In this document: piece after piece, positions 28,986 to 37,492 of the stretch
Layout: each line of letters opens with the position of its first letter
How positions within the stretch are numbered: the stretch's first letter is position 1
NCBI RefSeq assembly: GCF_000069785.1
Contig: NC_010528.1
Location: forward strand, 1,240,001 to 1,304,000
DNA: 64,000 nucleotides
Direction: 5' to 3'
Source: Cupriavidus taiwanensis LMG 19424
Lineage (GTDB): Bacteria; Pseudomonadota; Gammaproteobacteria; Burkholderiales; Burkholderiaceae
Position numbers and translations under genes: made by a program
Notes under the pieces: generated by a model
Database searches by the model: none
What the model was told of the DNA's origin: nothing
Seen by the model: the letters and a program-made list of their open reading frames with translations, nothing else

Positions 28986-29003
28986 TGGATTTTGGAAAAT
29001 CCA
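28986..29003. promoter_or_regulatory. Palindromic operator in the aldehyde dehydrogenase/GntR gap
   Basis: TGGATTTT-GG-AAAATCCA is a perfect 8-bp inverted repeat. A weak promoter for the regulator (TTTGGA at 28984-28989, 17 bases, TATAGT at 29007-29012) overlaps it, so binding would block transcription. An extra half copy (GGATTTTGGATTTT) overlaps on the aldehyde dehydrogenase side. Confidence 0.65.
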
Positions 29004-29057
29004 GTGTATAGTAAGCTCGTGCTTTACCAAACGCAACCGGATGCACCGGATTTCCCC

Positions 29058-29711
29058 ATGCAACGCATCAACACTCCCACCTATGTCCGTCTGCGCGAAC
29101 AGATCCGCGCCGATATTGCCGCCGGAATCTGGCCGCTCGGTGCGCACATCACGCTGGCGCAAATGGTGGAGCGGTACGAAGTCAGCCTGAATCCGGTGCG
29201 CGAGGCGCTGCTGCACCTGCAGGGCGAGGGCATCATCGACATGCAGATGCACCGCGGCGCGGTGATCCCCACCGTCGACGCGGCCTACATTGCCAACATC
29301 TATGACATGCGCGGGGCCATCGAGCAGATGCTGGCGGCCAAGGTCGCGGCGCTCGCGACGCCCGAGGACATCGAGCGGATCGATGCGGCGCGCCTGCATT
29401 ACGAGGAGGTCGTCAGCGGCGACGACACTGGCGCGAGCGTGGCGGCGAACCGCGAATTCCACCGGGTCTTCAACCAGGTGGCCGGCAACCAGCCAGCGGT
29501 GGATGTGCTCGGCTCGCGCTCCAGCCTGGTCGATGCCCTGCGCCGTTCGCTTGGCTATGGCCCGCAGCGCAAGGACGCGGTGATTGCGCAGCACCGCAAG
29601 CTGGTGGCGGCGGTGCGCAAGGGCGACGGCGCGCTGGCCGCGCGCATCGCGCTGGATCACGCCGAATCGGCGCGCGACGACTTGCTGCGCATGATCGAAA
29701 CACCGCACTAA
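29058..29711 (+). CDS. GntR family regulator with FCD domain
   Basis: A 217-residue regulator with an N-terminal winged helix (about 5-68, ITLAQMVERYEVSLNPVREAL) and a C-terminal all-helical FCD ligand domain (about 80-205) with the metal-binding histidine in NREFHRVF. FCD regulators of sugar-acid pathways usually respond to uronates or their products. The ATG at 29058 was chosen because it follows the operator and promoter; a TTG at 28992 lies inside the operator. Likely controls both divergent arms of the cluster. Confidence 0.92.
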   Translation: MQRINTPTYVRLREQIRADIAAGIWPLGAHITLAQMVERYEVSLNPVREALLHLQGEGIIDMQMHRGAVIPTVDAAYIANIYDMRGAIEQMLAAKVAALATPEDIERIDAARLHYEEVVSGDDTGASVAANREFHRVFNQVAGNQPAVDVLGSRSSLVDALRRSLGYGPQRKDAVIAQHRKLVAAVRKGDGALAARIALDHAESARDDLLRMIETPH

Positions 29712-29771
29712 GCCGTGGCGCCGGCCGGGCGCCACGAAATCGTTCCAAACCTGAACCAGGAGACAGCCGAC

Positions 29772-30758
29772 ATGGAGTTCGGTAAGGGCGCCGTGCGCCT
29801 AGCGTTTTCATTCACCGCCGCCTTCGGGCTGATTCATGCGGCTTGCGCCGCCCCCGCGCCGTATCCGTCCCGGCCGATCCAGCTGATCGTCGGCTTTGCG
29901 CCAGGCGGCGCGGCCGACACCATGGCCCGCGCGGTCGCCGAGGAAATGTCCAAGAGCCTGGGCCAGCCGGTGGTGGTGGACAACCGCAGCGGCGCCTCCG
30001 GCAACATCGCCACCCAGGCCGCGCTGGCCGCGGCGCCCGATGGCTATTCCGTGATCTTCGCGGCCATTCACCTGGCCACCAATCCGTCGATGATCGGCGT
30101 GCCCTACAACCCGCGCACCGACCTGGCGATGGTGGGCCAGATGACCAGCGTTCCGGTCTTCATGCTGGCGGCAGCCTCGTCCCCGTACCGGTCGGCGGCC
30201 GATGTCATCGCGGCGTCGCGCAGGCTCGATGGCGGGCTCAAGGTCGGCAGCGGTGGCATCGGCACGTCGTCGCACCTGGCGCTCGAGCTGCTCAAGCGCG
30301 CCGAGCACATGCCGGCACTGCATATCCCCTACCGCGGCGGCACGCCCGCGCTGCAAGGCCTGATGTCGGGCGAGGTGGACGTGATGTTCGACCTGGGCTC
30401 CGGGACCCTCAAGTCCTACATTGATGCGGGCAAGGTGCGGCCCCTGGCGGTGATGCAGGCCAGTGCGGTAAGCGGCGTCAAGGCACCGCCGGCCCCGGCG
30501 GCGGGCTTGCCCAAGGAGACCTATATCCGCAGCTGGCAGGGCCTGGCGGTGAAGGCCGGTACGCCACCTGCCGTCATCGACAAGCTGCATGCGGCGCTCA
30601 ACGCGGCCATGCGCCAGCCGGCGGTGCAGGCCCGGGCACAGGCCATGGGCATGGAGCCCACGGCCAGCGCGACGCCCGCGGATTTCCAGAAGCTCTACCT
30701 GGAGGAACTGGCACGCTGGAGTGCGTTCATCAAGGCAGCAAACATCAAGCCGCAATAA
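29772..30758 (+). CDS. Bug-family (TctC) solute-binding protein
   Basis: A 328-residue periplasmic protein with a signal peptide of about 26 residues ending CAA and the family opening YPSRPIQLIVGFAPGGAADT. Bug proteins bind carboxylate-bearing solutes such as aldarates, citrate or nicotinate for a TctAB-type membrane permease. No tctA or tctB lies near, so it must use a permease encoded elsewhere, as is common in Cupriavidus and Bordetella. Good AGGAGA ribosome site before the ATG. First structural gene of the right arm. Confidence 0.92.
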   Translation: MEFGKGAVRLAFSFTAAFGLIHAACAAPAPYPSRPIQLIVGFAPGGAADTMARAVAEEMSKSLGQPVVVDNRSGASGNIATQAALAAAPDGYSVIFAAIHLATNPSMIGVPYNPRTDLAMVGQMTSVPVFMLAAASSPYRSAADVIAASRRLDGGLKVGSGGIGTSSHLALELLKRAEHMPALHIPYRGGTPALQGLMSGEVDVMFDLGSGTLKSYIDAGKVRPLAVMQASAVSGVKAPPAPAAGLPKETYIRSWQGLAVKAGTPPAVIDKLHAALNAAMRQPAVQARAQAMGMEPTASATPADFQKLYLEELARWSAFIKAANIKPQ

Positions 30759-30771
30759 CCCTCCGGACACG

Positions 30772-31959
30772 ATGAAAATCACGCAGGTCAAAGTTCACCT
30801 GATGCAGGCCGGCGCGCCGACCCATACGGCATGGGGCGGGGCGGGCAAAAGCGCCCTGGCGACGGGGCGCAACTGGCTGTTCGTTGAAGTTGCCACCGAC
30901 GCGGGCCTGGTCGGCATCGGCGAAGGATCCGGATGGCCGCGCGTGGTCGCGGCCGGGCTGCCGGACCTGGCGCCGCTGCTGGCCGGCGAGGACCCGTTCC
31001 AGACCGAGCGTCTGCACCAGAAGCTGCGCGTGGCGTTGATGGGCCACGGCCACATCGGCGTGGTCGGCGCCGGGGCGCTGGCGGCGCTGGACACGGCGCT
31101 ATGGGACATCAAGGCACAGGCGCTGGGCCGCCCGCTGCACGACCTGCTCGGCGGGGCGCTGCGCCAGCGCGTGTCCTACTACGCCCACGTGAAGGATGCC
31201 GAGACGGCGCGCGCCGCGGTGTCGCGCGGCGTACGCGCGGTCAAGGTCGGCGGGACGCAGCAGATCGTCGAGCGCGCCTGGGCGGTGCGCGAAGCGATCG
31301 GGCCGGATGTCGACCTGATCGTCGACCTGCACGGCCCGGCATGGCTGACCGGTGCGGATGCCGTGGCGGTAGGGCGGGCGCTGGAAGGCGCGCGCCTGCT
31401 GTTCCTCGAAGAGCCGGTCGGCCCGGAAGACGAACTGGGCTGGCGCCGCGTGCGCGACAGCGTCGCGTTGCCGCTTGCCGCCGGTGAGCGCCTTGGCACG
31501 CTGGCGGAGTTCGACCGGCTGATGGCGAGCGGCCTGGTCGATATCGTCCAGCCTGACACCGGCCGCACCGGCGGGCCGACGCAGCTCAAGAAGATTGCCG
31601 CCCTGGCCGAGGCGCGTTCACTGCTGCTGGCGCCGCATTCGGGCTCGCTGGGTCCGGTGGCGGAGTTCGCCGCGGTGCACTGGATCGCGACCTCGCCGAC
31701 CGGCCTCATCCTCGAGCGCCTGGAACCCGACTGGCCCGGCAAGGCGCAGGCCATTACCGATTCGCTCCACGCCGAAGATGGCCAGATCCTGGTGCCGGCC
31801 GGGCCCGGCCTGGGCACCAGCCTGGAGCCTGACTTTATCGCGGCCCATCCCAGCGAGCGCAACGTTGCCTTGCCCGCCGGCGGCTGGGAGCCCGGCACTT
31901 CGCAAGAAACCCCATATCTCCAGGCGCGGCGCACCCGCGCACGCCTGACGCAATCGTAA
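30772..31959 (+). CDS. Enolase-superfamily enzyme, mandelate racemase subgroup
   Basis: A 395-residue enzyme with the N-terminal capping domain (about 1-125) and a TIM barrel. Expected metal ligands are Asp185, Glu213 and Glu239; the His-Asp dyad is His289 (APHSGSLG) with Asp262 (QPDTGRTGG). On the second strand only the first lysine of the usual KxK pair is kept: Lys158 is followed by Val-Gly. Related enzymes include galactarolactone cycloisomerase and sugar-acid dehydratases, both fitting next to a uronate dehydrogenase. It follows the binding-protein gene by 13 bases. The exact reaction cannot be fixed by sequence reading. Confidence 0.87.
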   Translation: MKITQVKVHLMQAGAPTHTAWGGAGKSALATGRNWLFVEVATDAGLVGIGEGSGWPRVVAAGLPDLAPLLAGEDPFQTERLHQKLRVALMGHGHIGVVGAGALAALDTALWDIKAQALGRPLHDLLGGALRQRVSYYAHVKDAETARAAVSRGVRAVKVGGTQQIVERAWAVREAIGPDVDLIVDLHGPAWLTGADAVAVGRALEGARLLFLEEPVGPEDELGWRRVRDSVALPLAAGERLGTLAEFDRLMASGLVDIVQPDTGRTGGPTQLKKIAALAEARSLLLAPHSGSLGPVAEFAAVHWIATSPTGLILERLEPDWPGKAQAITDSLHAEDGQILVPAGPGLGTSLEPDFIAAHPSERNVALPAGGWEPGTSQETPYLQARRTRARLTQS

Positions 31960-31974
31960 GAAGGAGACCATTCC

Positions 31975-32700
31975 ATGCCCCTGTCCGACGCCTCGCGCGA
32001 AATCCTGTTGCGCGTATCCACCGCCACGCTGACCACCATCCTGTTCAAGCGCGGCTTCCGCAACGTGTTCCTGCAGGGCCTCAGGCCCCTGAATCCCTCC
32101 GCGTGCCGCTTCGTCGGTCCGGCGTTCACGCTGCGCTATATCCCGGCACGCGAGGACCTCGACCCGATCACGGCGTTCGACGATCCGCGCCATCCCCAGC
32201 GCGTGGCCATCGAGGAATGCCCGGCCGGCCATGTGCTGGTCATGGACAGCCGCGGCGACGCCACGGCGGCATCGTCCGGCAACCTGCTGATTACCCGGCT
32301 CTGGCTGCGGGGCGGCGCCGGCGTGGTCACCGACGGCGGCTTCCGCGACAGCCCCGAGATCGCGGCGATGAACTTCCCCGCCTGGCACACCCGGCCATCG
32401 GCGCCGACCAACCTGATCCGTCACCATGCAGTCGACCTGCAACTCCCGATTGCCTGCGCCGGCGTCAGCATCTATCCGGGCGACATCATGGTGGCCGACG
32501 CGGAAGGGATCGTCTGCATCCCCAGGCACCTGGCGGAAGACGTCGCCCAGGAAGCAGTCCAGCAGACCATGTACGAGGACTGGGTCAACGAGAAGATTCT
32601 GGCCGGCGCCAGCCTGCCGGGACTGTATCCGCTGCTCGATCCGGCGCTGCAGCAGGAATACGCGCAATGGAAGGCGCAGGAGGGCCACCGCTATGACTGA
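31975..32700 (+). CDS. RraA-like protein (4-hydroxy-2-oxo acid aldolase/decarboxylase fold)
   Basis: A 241-residue RraA-family protein. The active-site loop GNLL (102-105) and the TDGGFRDS motif (119-126, with Arg124 and Asp125 as expected substrate and metal residues) match the class II 4-hydroxy-4-methyl-2-oxoglutarate/4-carboxy-4-hydroxy-2-oxoadipate aldolases. The family also includes oxaloacetate decarboxylases and the RNase E inhibitor RraA. Metabolic context here favours an enzyme acting on a keto-deoxy sugar acid, giving pyruvate and an aldehyde. A good AAGGAGA site precedes it. It overlaps the udh start by eight bases. Confidence 0.86.
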   Translation: MPLSDASREILLRVSTATLTTILFKRGFRNVFLQGLRPLNPSACRFVGPAFTLRYIPAREDLDPITAFDDPRHPQRVAIEECPAGHVLVMDSRGDATAASSGNLLITRLWLRGGAGVVTDGGFRDSPEIAAMNFPAWHTRPSAPTNLIRHHAVDLQLPIACAGVSIYPGDIMVADAEGIVCIPRHLAEDVAQEAVQQTMYEDWVNEKILAGASLPGLYPLLDPALQQEYAQWKAQEGHRYD

Positions 32701-33514
32701 GCAGCGCTTGCCCATCGTGGTGCTGACCGGCGCGGCGGGGCGCCTGGCCCAGCATGTGCGGCCGTTGCTGGCCGCCGCATGCCGCGAGGTGCGGCTTTGC
32801 GACGTGCGGCCCGTCACGCCGCAGGCCGGCAACGAGACCGCTTTCCAGTGCGCGCTGGAGGACGCCAGCCAGTTGCCCGCGCTGCTGGCCGGCGCCGACA
32901 TGGTGGTCCATTTCGCCGGCTATCCGCGCGAAGCGGCATGGGACGTGATCCTGCCGGCCAACGTCGCCAGCGTCGCCAACCTGTGGGAGGCGGCGCGCGC
33001 GGCGCGCGTTCAGCGCATGATCTACGCCAGTTCCAACCACGCAATGGGCCTGTATCCGCGCGCCACTACCGTCGGCAGCGAAGACCTGCCGCGCCCGGAT
33101 TCGCGCTACGGCGTGTCCAAGGTCTTCATGGAAGCGGTGGCGGGCCTGTACGCGCAGAAGTTCGGGCTGAAGGGCTTTGGCATGCGCATTGGCCACTGCT
33201 CGCCCGAACCGCTCGATGCGCGGATGCTGTCGCACTGGGTCAGCCCGCGCGACCTGGCGCAGCTGGTGCGGGTCGGCATGGAGGCCGACTACGACAACGC
33301 CATCGTCTATGGCGTCTCCGACAATGCCCGGACCTGGTGGGACAACACGCGCGCCCATGTGCTTGGCTACCGGCCGCAGGATTCGGCTGACCCTTACCGC
33401 GAGGCTTTGCAGGACAAGGTCAGCAGTGATCCGCTGGCAGAACATTTCCAGGGCGGCGACTTTGCCGCAGCGGAGTTCAATCGTGATCGTTCCCTATTCG
33501 ACGTCGATCGTTGA
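32693..33514 (+). CDS. udh: Uronate dehydrogenase-like NAD-dependent short-chain enzyme
   Basis: A 273-residue extended SDR. The NAD motif is TGAAGRLA (12-19), followed by the ASSNH segment (112-116), catalytic Tyr139 and Lys143 in YGVSK, and late motifs RIGHCSPEP and WWDN that are diagnostic of bacterial uronate dehydrogenase. The enzyme oxidises galacturonate or glucuronate to the aldaro-lactone. Overlaps the RraA-like gene by eight bases and the lactonase gene by 32, so it sits in one tight operon with them. Confidence 0.88.
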   Translation: MTEQRLPIVVLTGAAGRLAQHVRPLLAAACREVRLCDVRPVTPQAGNETAFQCALEDASQLPALLAGADMVVHFAGYPREAAWDVILPANVASVANLWEAARAARVQRMIYASSNHAMGLYPRATTVGSEDLPRPDSRYGVSKVFMEAVAGLYAQKFGLKGFGMRIGHCSPEPLDARMLSHWVSPRDLAQLVRVGMEADYDNAIVYGVSDNARTWWDNTRAHVLGYRPQDSADPYREALQDKVSSDPLAEHFQGGDFAAAEFNRDRSLFDVDR

Positions 33515-34409
33515 GGTCCTGTCGGGCCGCACGCAGCAAGGGCTGGCATTGCGCCAATTCCGGGTCGGCAACCGCGTGGGCGAGTGCCCGATCTGGGCGG
33601 ACGCGCGCCTGACCTGGATCGATGTGCGGGCGCCCGCCTTGCATGCGCTCGATCCGGCAACGGGCCGGCTCGACACCTGGACGCTGCCCAAGCCGGTGGG
33701 TGCGCATGCGCTCTGCGTTGACGGTAGCATCCTGCTCGCCTTGCGCGATGAGCTGGCGATCCTCGACCCGGAGCGCGCATCGCTGTGCACCGTGGCGGCA
33801 CCGGAGCCGGACCGCCCGCACAACCGGCTCAACGAGGGCCGGGTGTCCCCTTGCGGTGCCTGGTTTGTCTTCGGTTCGATGGACGACTCGGGCGCGGGCC
33901 GGCCAACCGGCCAGCTCCACGCCTGGCATCCGCAACGGGGCAGCCGCGTGCTGCTGGATGGCCTGCATATCGCGAACGGCTTTGCCTGGTCCGGTGACGG
34001 GCAAACCTTCCACTTCTCCGACAGCAAGGCAGGCGTGGTCTATCGCGCGCGCTGGCAGGCGCAGACCGGAACACTCGCGGACATCGCTCCATGGGTCGAC
34101 GCCGACGAGCAAGCCGGGCGCCCGGATGGTGCCTTCATCGACGGCCACGACAACTACTGGTCGGCCGGCGTCTCGGCCGGCTGCATCAACGTCCATGCGC
34201 CTGGCGGCGAGCGCATCCGCAAGCTTGCGGTGCCATGCCAGGCCCCCAGCATGGTGTGCCCCGGGCCGCACGGCTCGGTCTTTGTCACGTCGCTGGTCCG
34301 GCCGCAATGGGGGCCGGACGACATCAGGCCCGAGGATGGCCAGCTGTTCCAGTTGCTGGACCTGCTGGCATCTGACGCGCCGCCTCCTGTCCGCCTGCGA
34401 CTGACGTAG
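33483..34409 (+). CDS. SMP-30/gluconolactonase (LRE) family lactonase
   Basis: A 308-residue six-bladed beta-propeller. Metal ligands of the family can be placed: the Glu in VGECPIW, the Asn in ANGFAWS and the Asp in RPDGAFIDGHDNYW. It would open the sugar lactone made by the uronate dehydrogenase. No ATG fits; a GTG at 33483 with GGAG about eight bases upstream lies inside the end of udh (32-base overlap), and the frame has no better start before the conserved region. Last gene of the operon with clear metabolic role. Confidence 0.84.
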   Translation: MIVPYSTSIVEVLSGRTQQGLALRQFRVGNRVGECPIWADARLTWIDVRAPALHALDPATGRLDTWTLPKPVGAHALCVDGSILLALRDELAILDPERASLCTVAAPEPDRPHNRLNEGRVSPCGAWFVFGSMDDSGAGRPTGQLHAWHPQRGSRVLLDGLHIANGFAWSGDGQTFHFSDSKAGVVYRARWQAQTGTLADIAPWVDADEQAGRPDGAFIDGHDNYWSAGVSAGCINVHAPGGERIRKLAVPCQAPSMVCPGPHGSVFVTSLVRPQWGPDDIRPEDGQLFQLLDLLASDAPPPVRLRLT

Positions 34410-34519
34410 CAGGGCACTAACCGTTTCTTCGTGTCGCAGTGGGTTGCGATCCGGTTCCGCTCTGGCGGCGCCGGAGGACGGCACGCGGCGGTACTACTAC
34501 AACCAGAAAGAGGAGCAGC

Positions 34520-36265
34520 ATGAAGATTCGCAACTATGTCAGCCTGGCCGGCGCCGTAAGCCTGGCTTTTGCTCTGGCCGCCTGTGGCGGCGACAATCCC
34601 ACCGATGCCGGGCCGCAACCGGCAGCCGCGGGCGGTCAGCCGTCCGCGCCGCCTGCGCCGGGTGCGGCCAAGCCCGGCCCTGACCGGCGCGTGCTGACCC
34701 CCCCCATCAGCGCCGCCACGCGCGCCATCCTCGAAGCCGATCCGGCCAGCTATGCCGCGCTCGAGTCGGTGGCCGAGCCCGGCTACACGCTGCTCGGCCG
34801 CATCAAGCCGCGCACCACGGCCGAACTGAGGGCAGACGGCCTGACCAGCCACCTGATGATCGGCGGCGAGACCACCGACCGCAACTTCAGCGTGTTCTCG
34901 AACTGGCGCGAATTCCTGAACCCGCTCGGCACCACCAAAGTGCGCATCCAGTCCGGCTGGAACGATATCGAACAGACCATTACCACGCCGGCGACCTACA
35001 GCTTTGCCAAGCTCGACGAGATCATCGACGGTGCCATCGAACAGAAGCACGAGCCCATGGTGTTCCTCGGCTACGGCAACGTCCGCCCCGGCTGCACCGA
35101 TTGCGGCGGCGCCGGGCTCGGCGGTAGCTTCCCCACCGGCGCGGGCAAGGAGCGCTTCCTCAAGTTCGTCGAGGCCACGGTGACGCGGTACAAGGACAAG
35201 GTGACCGACTGGCAGATCTGGAACGAGCCCACCAAGGACCTCGACACCTACAAGATGTTGATCGTGGACACGGCCAGGCTGATCAAACAGATCCAGCCCA
35301 ACGCAAAGCTGACGATCGGGTCGTGGTATACGGTGCATTACGCGCTGTCCTGCCTGGAAAACTGCAATGACTCGGCCGAGGTCCAGGACGCGCGCAACTA
35401 CATCCTGACGTCGCTCAAGTATTTCCATGACAACAAGGGGCCGACGGTGCCGTCGGAAGACGTTTACGTGGCCTTCCATCCGTACACCATGAACGTCGAC
35501 TACGACCAGAATCCGTGGGATGCACGCAGCATGGAAAACTTCCTGGCCCTGGTGCACGGCTACGGCTTCAAGCCGCGCATGGACGAGAACGGCGCACCGT
35601 CGACGCCGTGCATGACCTACGCAATGTGCGACAGCGGCACCAGGGCATGGACCGAGAAGAACCAGGCCAAGTACAACCTGCGTCGCGTTCTTGGCGATCT
35701 CGCGCGCGGCATCGAGACCAGCATGTTCACGATCTCGGACCTGCACTACAACGATGCCAAGAACACCAAGGGCCTGCTGACCACTGGCGTGTGGGACCCG
35801 AATCTCGATACGCCGTTCCTAAATGGCGACCAGCGCGTCGCGGGCAAGAAGATCGCCTATGGCGCCTTCCAGAACGTCACGGCGCTGTTCGACAGCCGCA
35901 TGGAGCCGGTTCCCGAGCACGGCTGCACCGCACCCGCCGGCTATACCGCTCACGCGTGGCGGCAGCGCAAGGGAGGCGTGGAGGCAACCGTGATCGGCGT
36001 CTGGAAGAAGACCAAGCTGCCCGTACCAGACACGGCGGAGCCGCGCGCCGTGGTCCAGGTGTCGTGCAACGGCATCGGCTTCGGCGGCCTCGCAGCGACC
36101 GGCGCCGCGCCGCGCTATGTCGACATGATGGATGGGCGCGTCTATGACATGCCCGCGGGCACCATTTCAGCGAACGCGCCTGCAGCGGTGACGATGTCGG
36201 TGCCGGTGGCCGACTGGCCGGCACTAGTGGTTGATGCGCGCGTCCTCCAGGGGTCGCTGCGCTAG
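34520..36265 (+). CDS. Secreted lipoprotein with a clan GH-A-like glycosidase fold
   Basis: A 581-residue protein. A lipoprotein signal peptide ends at LAAC (Cys22), then a Pro/Ala/Gly linker runs to about 55. The body resembles a TIM-barrel glycosidase: WQIWNEPT carries the likely acid/base Glu236 and MDENGAPS the likely nucleophile Glu356. Eight or more cysteines in the mature part suggest disulfides. The GH39-like family is the nearest guess, but the match is by motif only. AGGAG precedes the ATG. It lies 110 bases after the lactonase gene and may release uronic-acid sugars for the pathway, or be unrelated. Confidence 0.7.
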   Translation: MKIRNYVSLAGAVSLAFALAACGGDNPTDAGPQPAAAGGQPSAPPAPGAAKPGPDRRVLTPPISAATRAILEADPASYAALESVAEPGYTLLGRIKPRTTAELRADGLTSHLMIGGETTDRNFSVFSNWREFLNPLGTTKVRIQSGWNDIEQTITTPATYSFAKLDEIIDGAIEQKHEPMVFLGYGNVRPGCTDCGGAGLGGSFPTGAGKERFLKFVEATVTRYKDKVTDWQIWNEPTKDLDTYKMLIVDTARLIKQIQPNAKLTIGSWYTVHYALSCLENCNDSAEVQDARNYILTSLKYFHDNKGPTVPSEDVYVAFHPYTMNVDYDQNPWDARSMENFLALVHGYGFKPRMDENGAPSTPCMTYAMCDSGTRAWTEKNQAKYNLRRVLGDLARGIETSMFTISDLHYNDAKNTKGLLTTGVWDPNLDTPFLNGDQRVAGKKIAYGAFQNVTALFDSRMEPVPEHGCTAPAGYTAHAWRQRKGGVEATVIGVWKKTKLPVPDTAEPRAVVQVSCNGIGFGGLAATGAAPRYVDMMDGRVYDMPAGTISANAPAAVTMSVPVADWPALVVDARVLQGSLR

Positions 36266-36348
36266 GTAGCGGGCGGGCTGTGGCGCCTTGCCGCGGCCCG
36301 TGCCCGCAGGCGCGGTGAGGGACACCGCCGCAAGCTCGCGGCGCTTGC

Positions 36349-37455
36349 TCAGTCCAGCGCCGCGCAGACCCGCTCGGCAATCGCCAGCGACGAGGTCAGC
36401 CCCGGCGATTCGATGCCGAACAGGTGAACCAGCCCCGGCACGCCGTGCACGGCGGGGCCGTCGATGCGGAAGTCGGCCGCGGCTTCATGCGGGCCGCTGA
36501 TCTTGGGACGGATGCCGGCATAGCCCGGCTGCAGCGCGCCATCGGCCAGTCCCGGCCAGTAGCGGCGCACCTCGTCATAGAACGCGTCGGCGTCGGCCGC
36601 GTCCACGCCGTATTCGATCTCGTCGATCCAGCGTACATTGGGGCCGAAGCGCGCCTGGCCGCCCAGGTCGAGGGTCAGGTGCACGCCGAGCCCGGCGGCC
36701 TCCGGCACCGGATAGATCAGCCGCGAGAACGGCGCGCGGCCGGCCAGCGTGAAGTAGCAGCCCTTGGCGTAGTACTGCGGCGGGATATGGGCTTCCGGCA
36801 TGCCGTCGATGCGGCGCGCCAGTTCCGGTGCCGTCAGCCCGGCCGAATTCACCACCGTGCGCGCCAGCAGCGTGGTGGCGCTGCCGTCTTCCGCGCCGAT
36901 CTCCAGCCGGATGCCATCCGCCGTGACCGCGCCGCCCAGCACCGGCGACTGCACCGCCAGCATCGCGCCCGCGTTCTCCGCATCGCCCAGCAGTGCCGTC
37001 ATCAGGCCATGGCTATCGACGATGCCGGTCGATGGCGACAGCAGCGCCGCATGGCACTGCAGCTGCGGCTCCAGCGACTGCGCTTCGGCGCGGCCGATCA
37101 GGCGCAGGTCGTCCACGCCATTGGCGGCCGCTTTGGCGCGGATGCCTTCGAGCGTCGCCACCTGGGCCTCGCTGGTGGCGACGATCAGCTTGCCGCAGCG
37201 CTGGTGCGCCACGTGGCGACTGGCGCAGTAGTCGTACAGCATGGCCTTGCCGCGCACGCACAGCTGCGCCTTGAGCGAGCCGGCCGGATAGTAGATGCCG
37301 GCATGGATGACCTCGCTGTTGCGCGCGCTGGTGATGGTGCCGAAGGCGTTCTCGGCTTCCAGGATGATCACTTCGCGGCCTTGCAGCGCCAGCGCGCGCG
37401 CTACCGCCAGTCCCACCACGCCGGCGCCGATCACGACGCAATCCACAGTTTCCAT
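36349..37455 (-). CDS. FAD-dependent oxidoreductase, L-2-hydroxyglutarate oxidase-like
   Basis: A 368-residue DAO-superfamily flavoprotein. The FAD dinucleotide motif is [16 protein letters not shown] (7-22), followed by [20 protein letters not shown], a signature of the LhgO group, and a C-terminal [18 protein letters not shown] flavin contact. LhgO oxidises L-2-hydroxyglutarate to 2-oxoglutarate at the membrane. Other 2-hydroxy or 2-amino acids remain possible. It lies 37 bases after a GntR regulator on the same strand, which probably controls it. Confidence 0.87.
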   Translation of the reverse strand: METVDCVVIGAGVVGLAVARALALQGREVIILEAENAFGTITSARNSEVIHAGIYYPAGSLKAQLCVRGKAMLYDYCASRHVAHQRCGKLIVATSEAQVATLEGIRAKAAANGVDDLRLIGRAEAQSLEPQLQCHAALLSPSTGIVDSHGLMTALLGDAENAGAMLAVQSPVLGGAVTADGIRLEIGAEDGSATTLLARTVVNSAGLTAPELARRIDGMPEAHIPPQYYAKGCYFTLAGRAPFSRLIYPVPEAAGLGVHLTLDLGGQARFGPNVRWIDEIEYGVDAADADAFYDEVRRYWPGLADGALQPGYAGIRPKISGPHEAAADFRIDGPAVHGVPGLVHLFGIESPGLTSSLAIAERVCAALD

Positions 37456-37492
37456 GGTTGTTCCTTGCTTCAGGGTCTCGATGTATTGGGGT

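Noticed and set aside
26424..37455. Genomic island of foreign origin
   Set aside because: No tRNA junction, integrase or transposase flanks it and base use looks like the rest of the window; it may be accessory without recent transfer.
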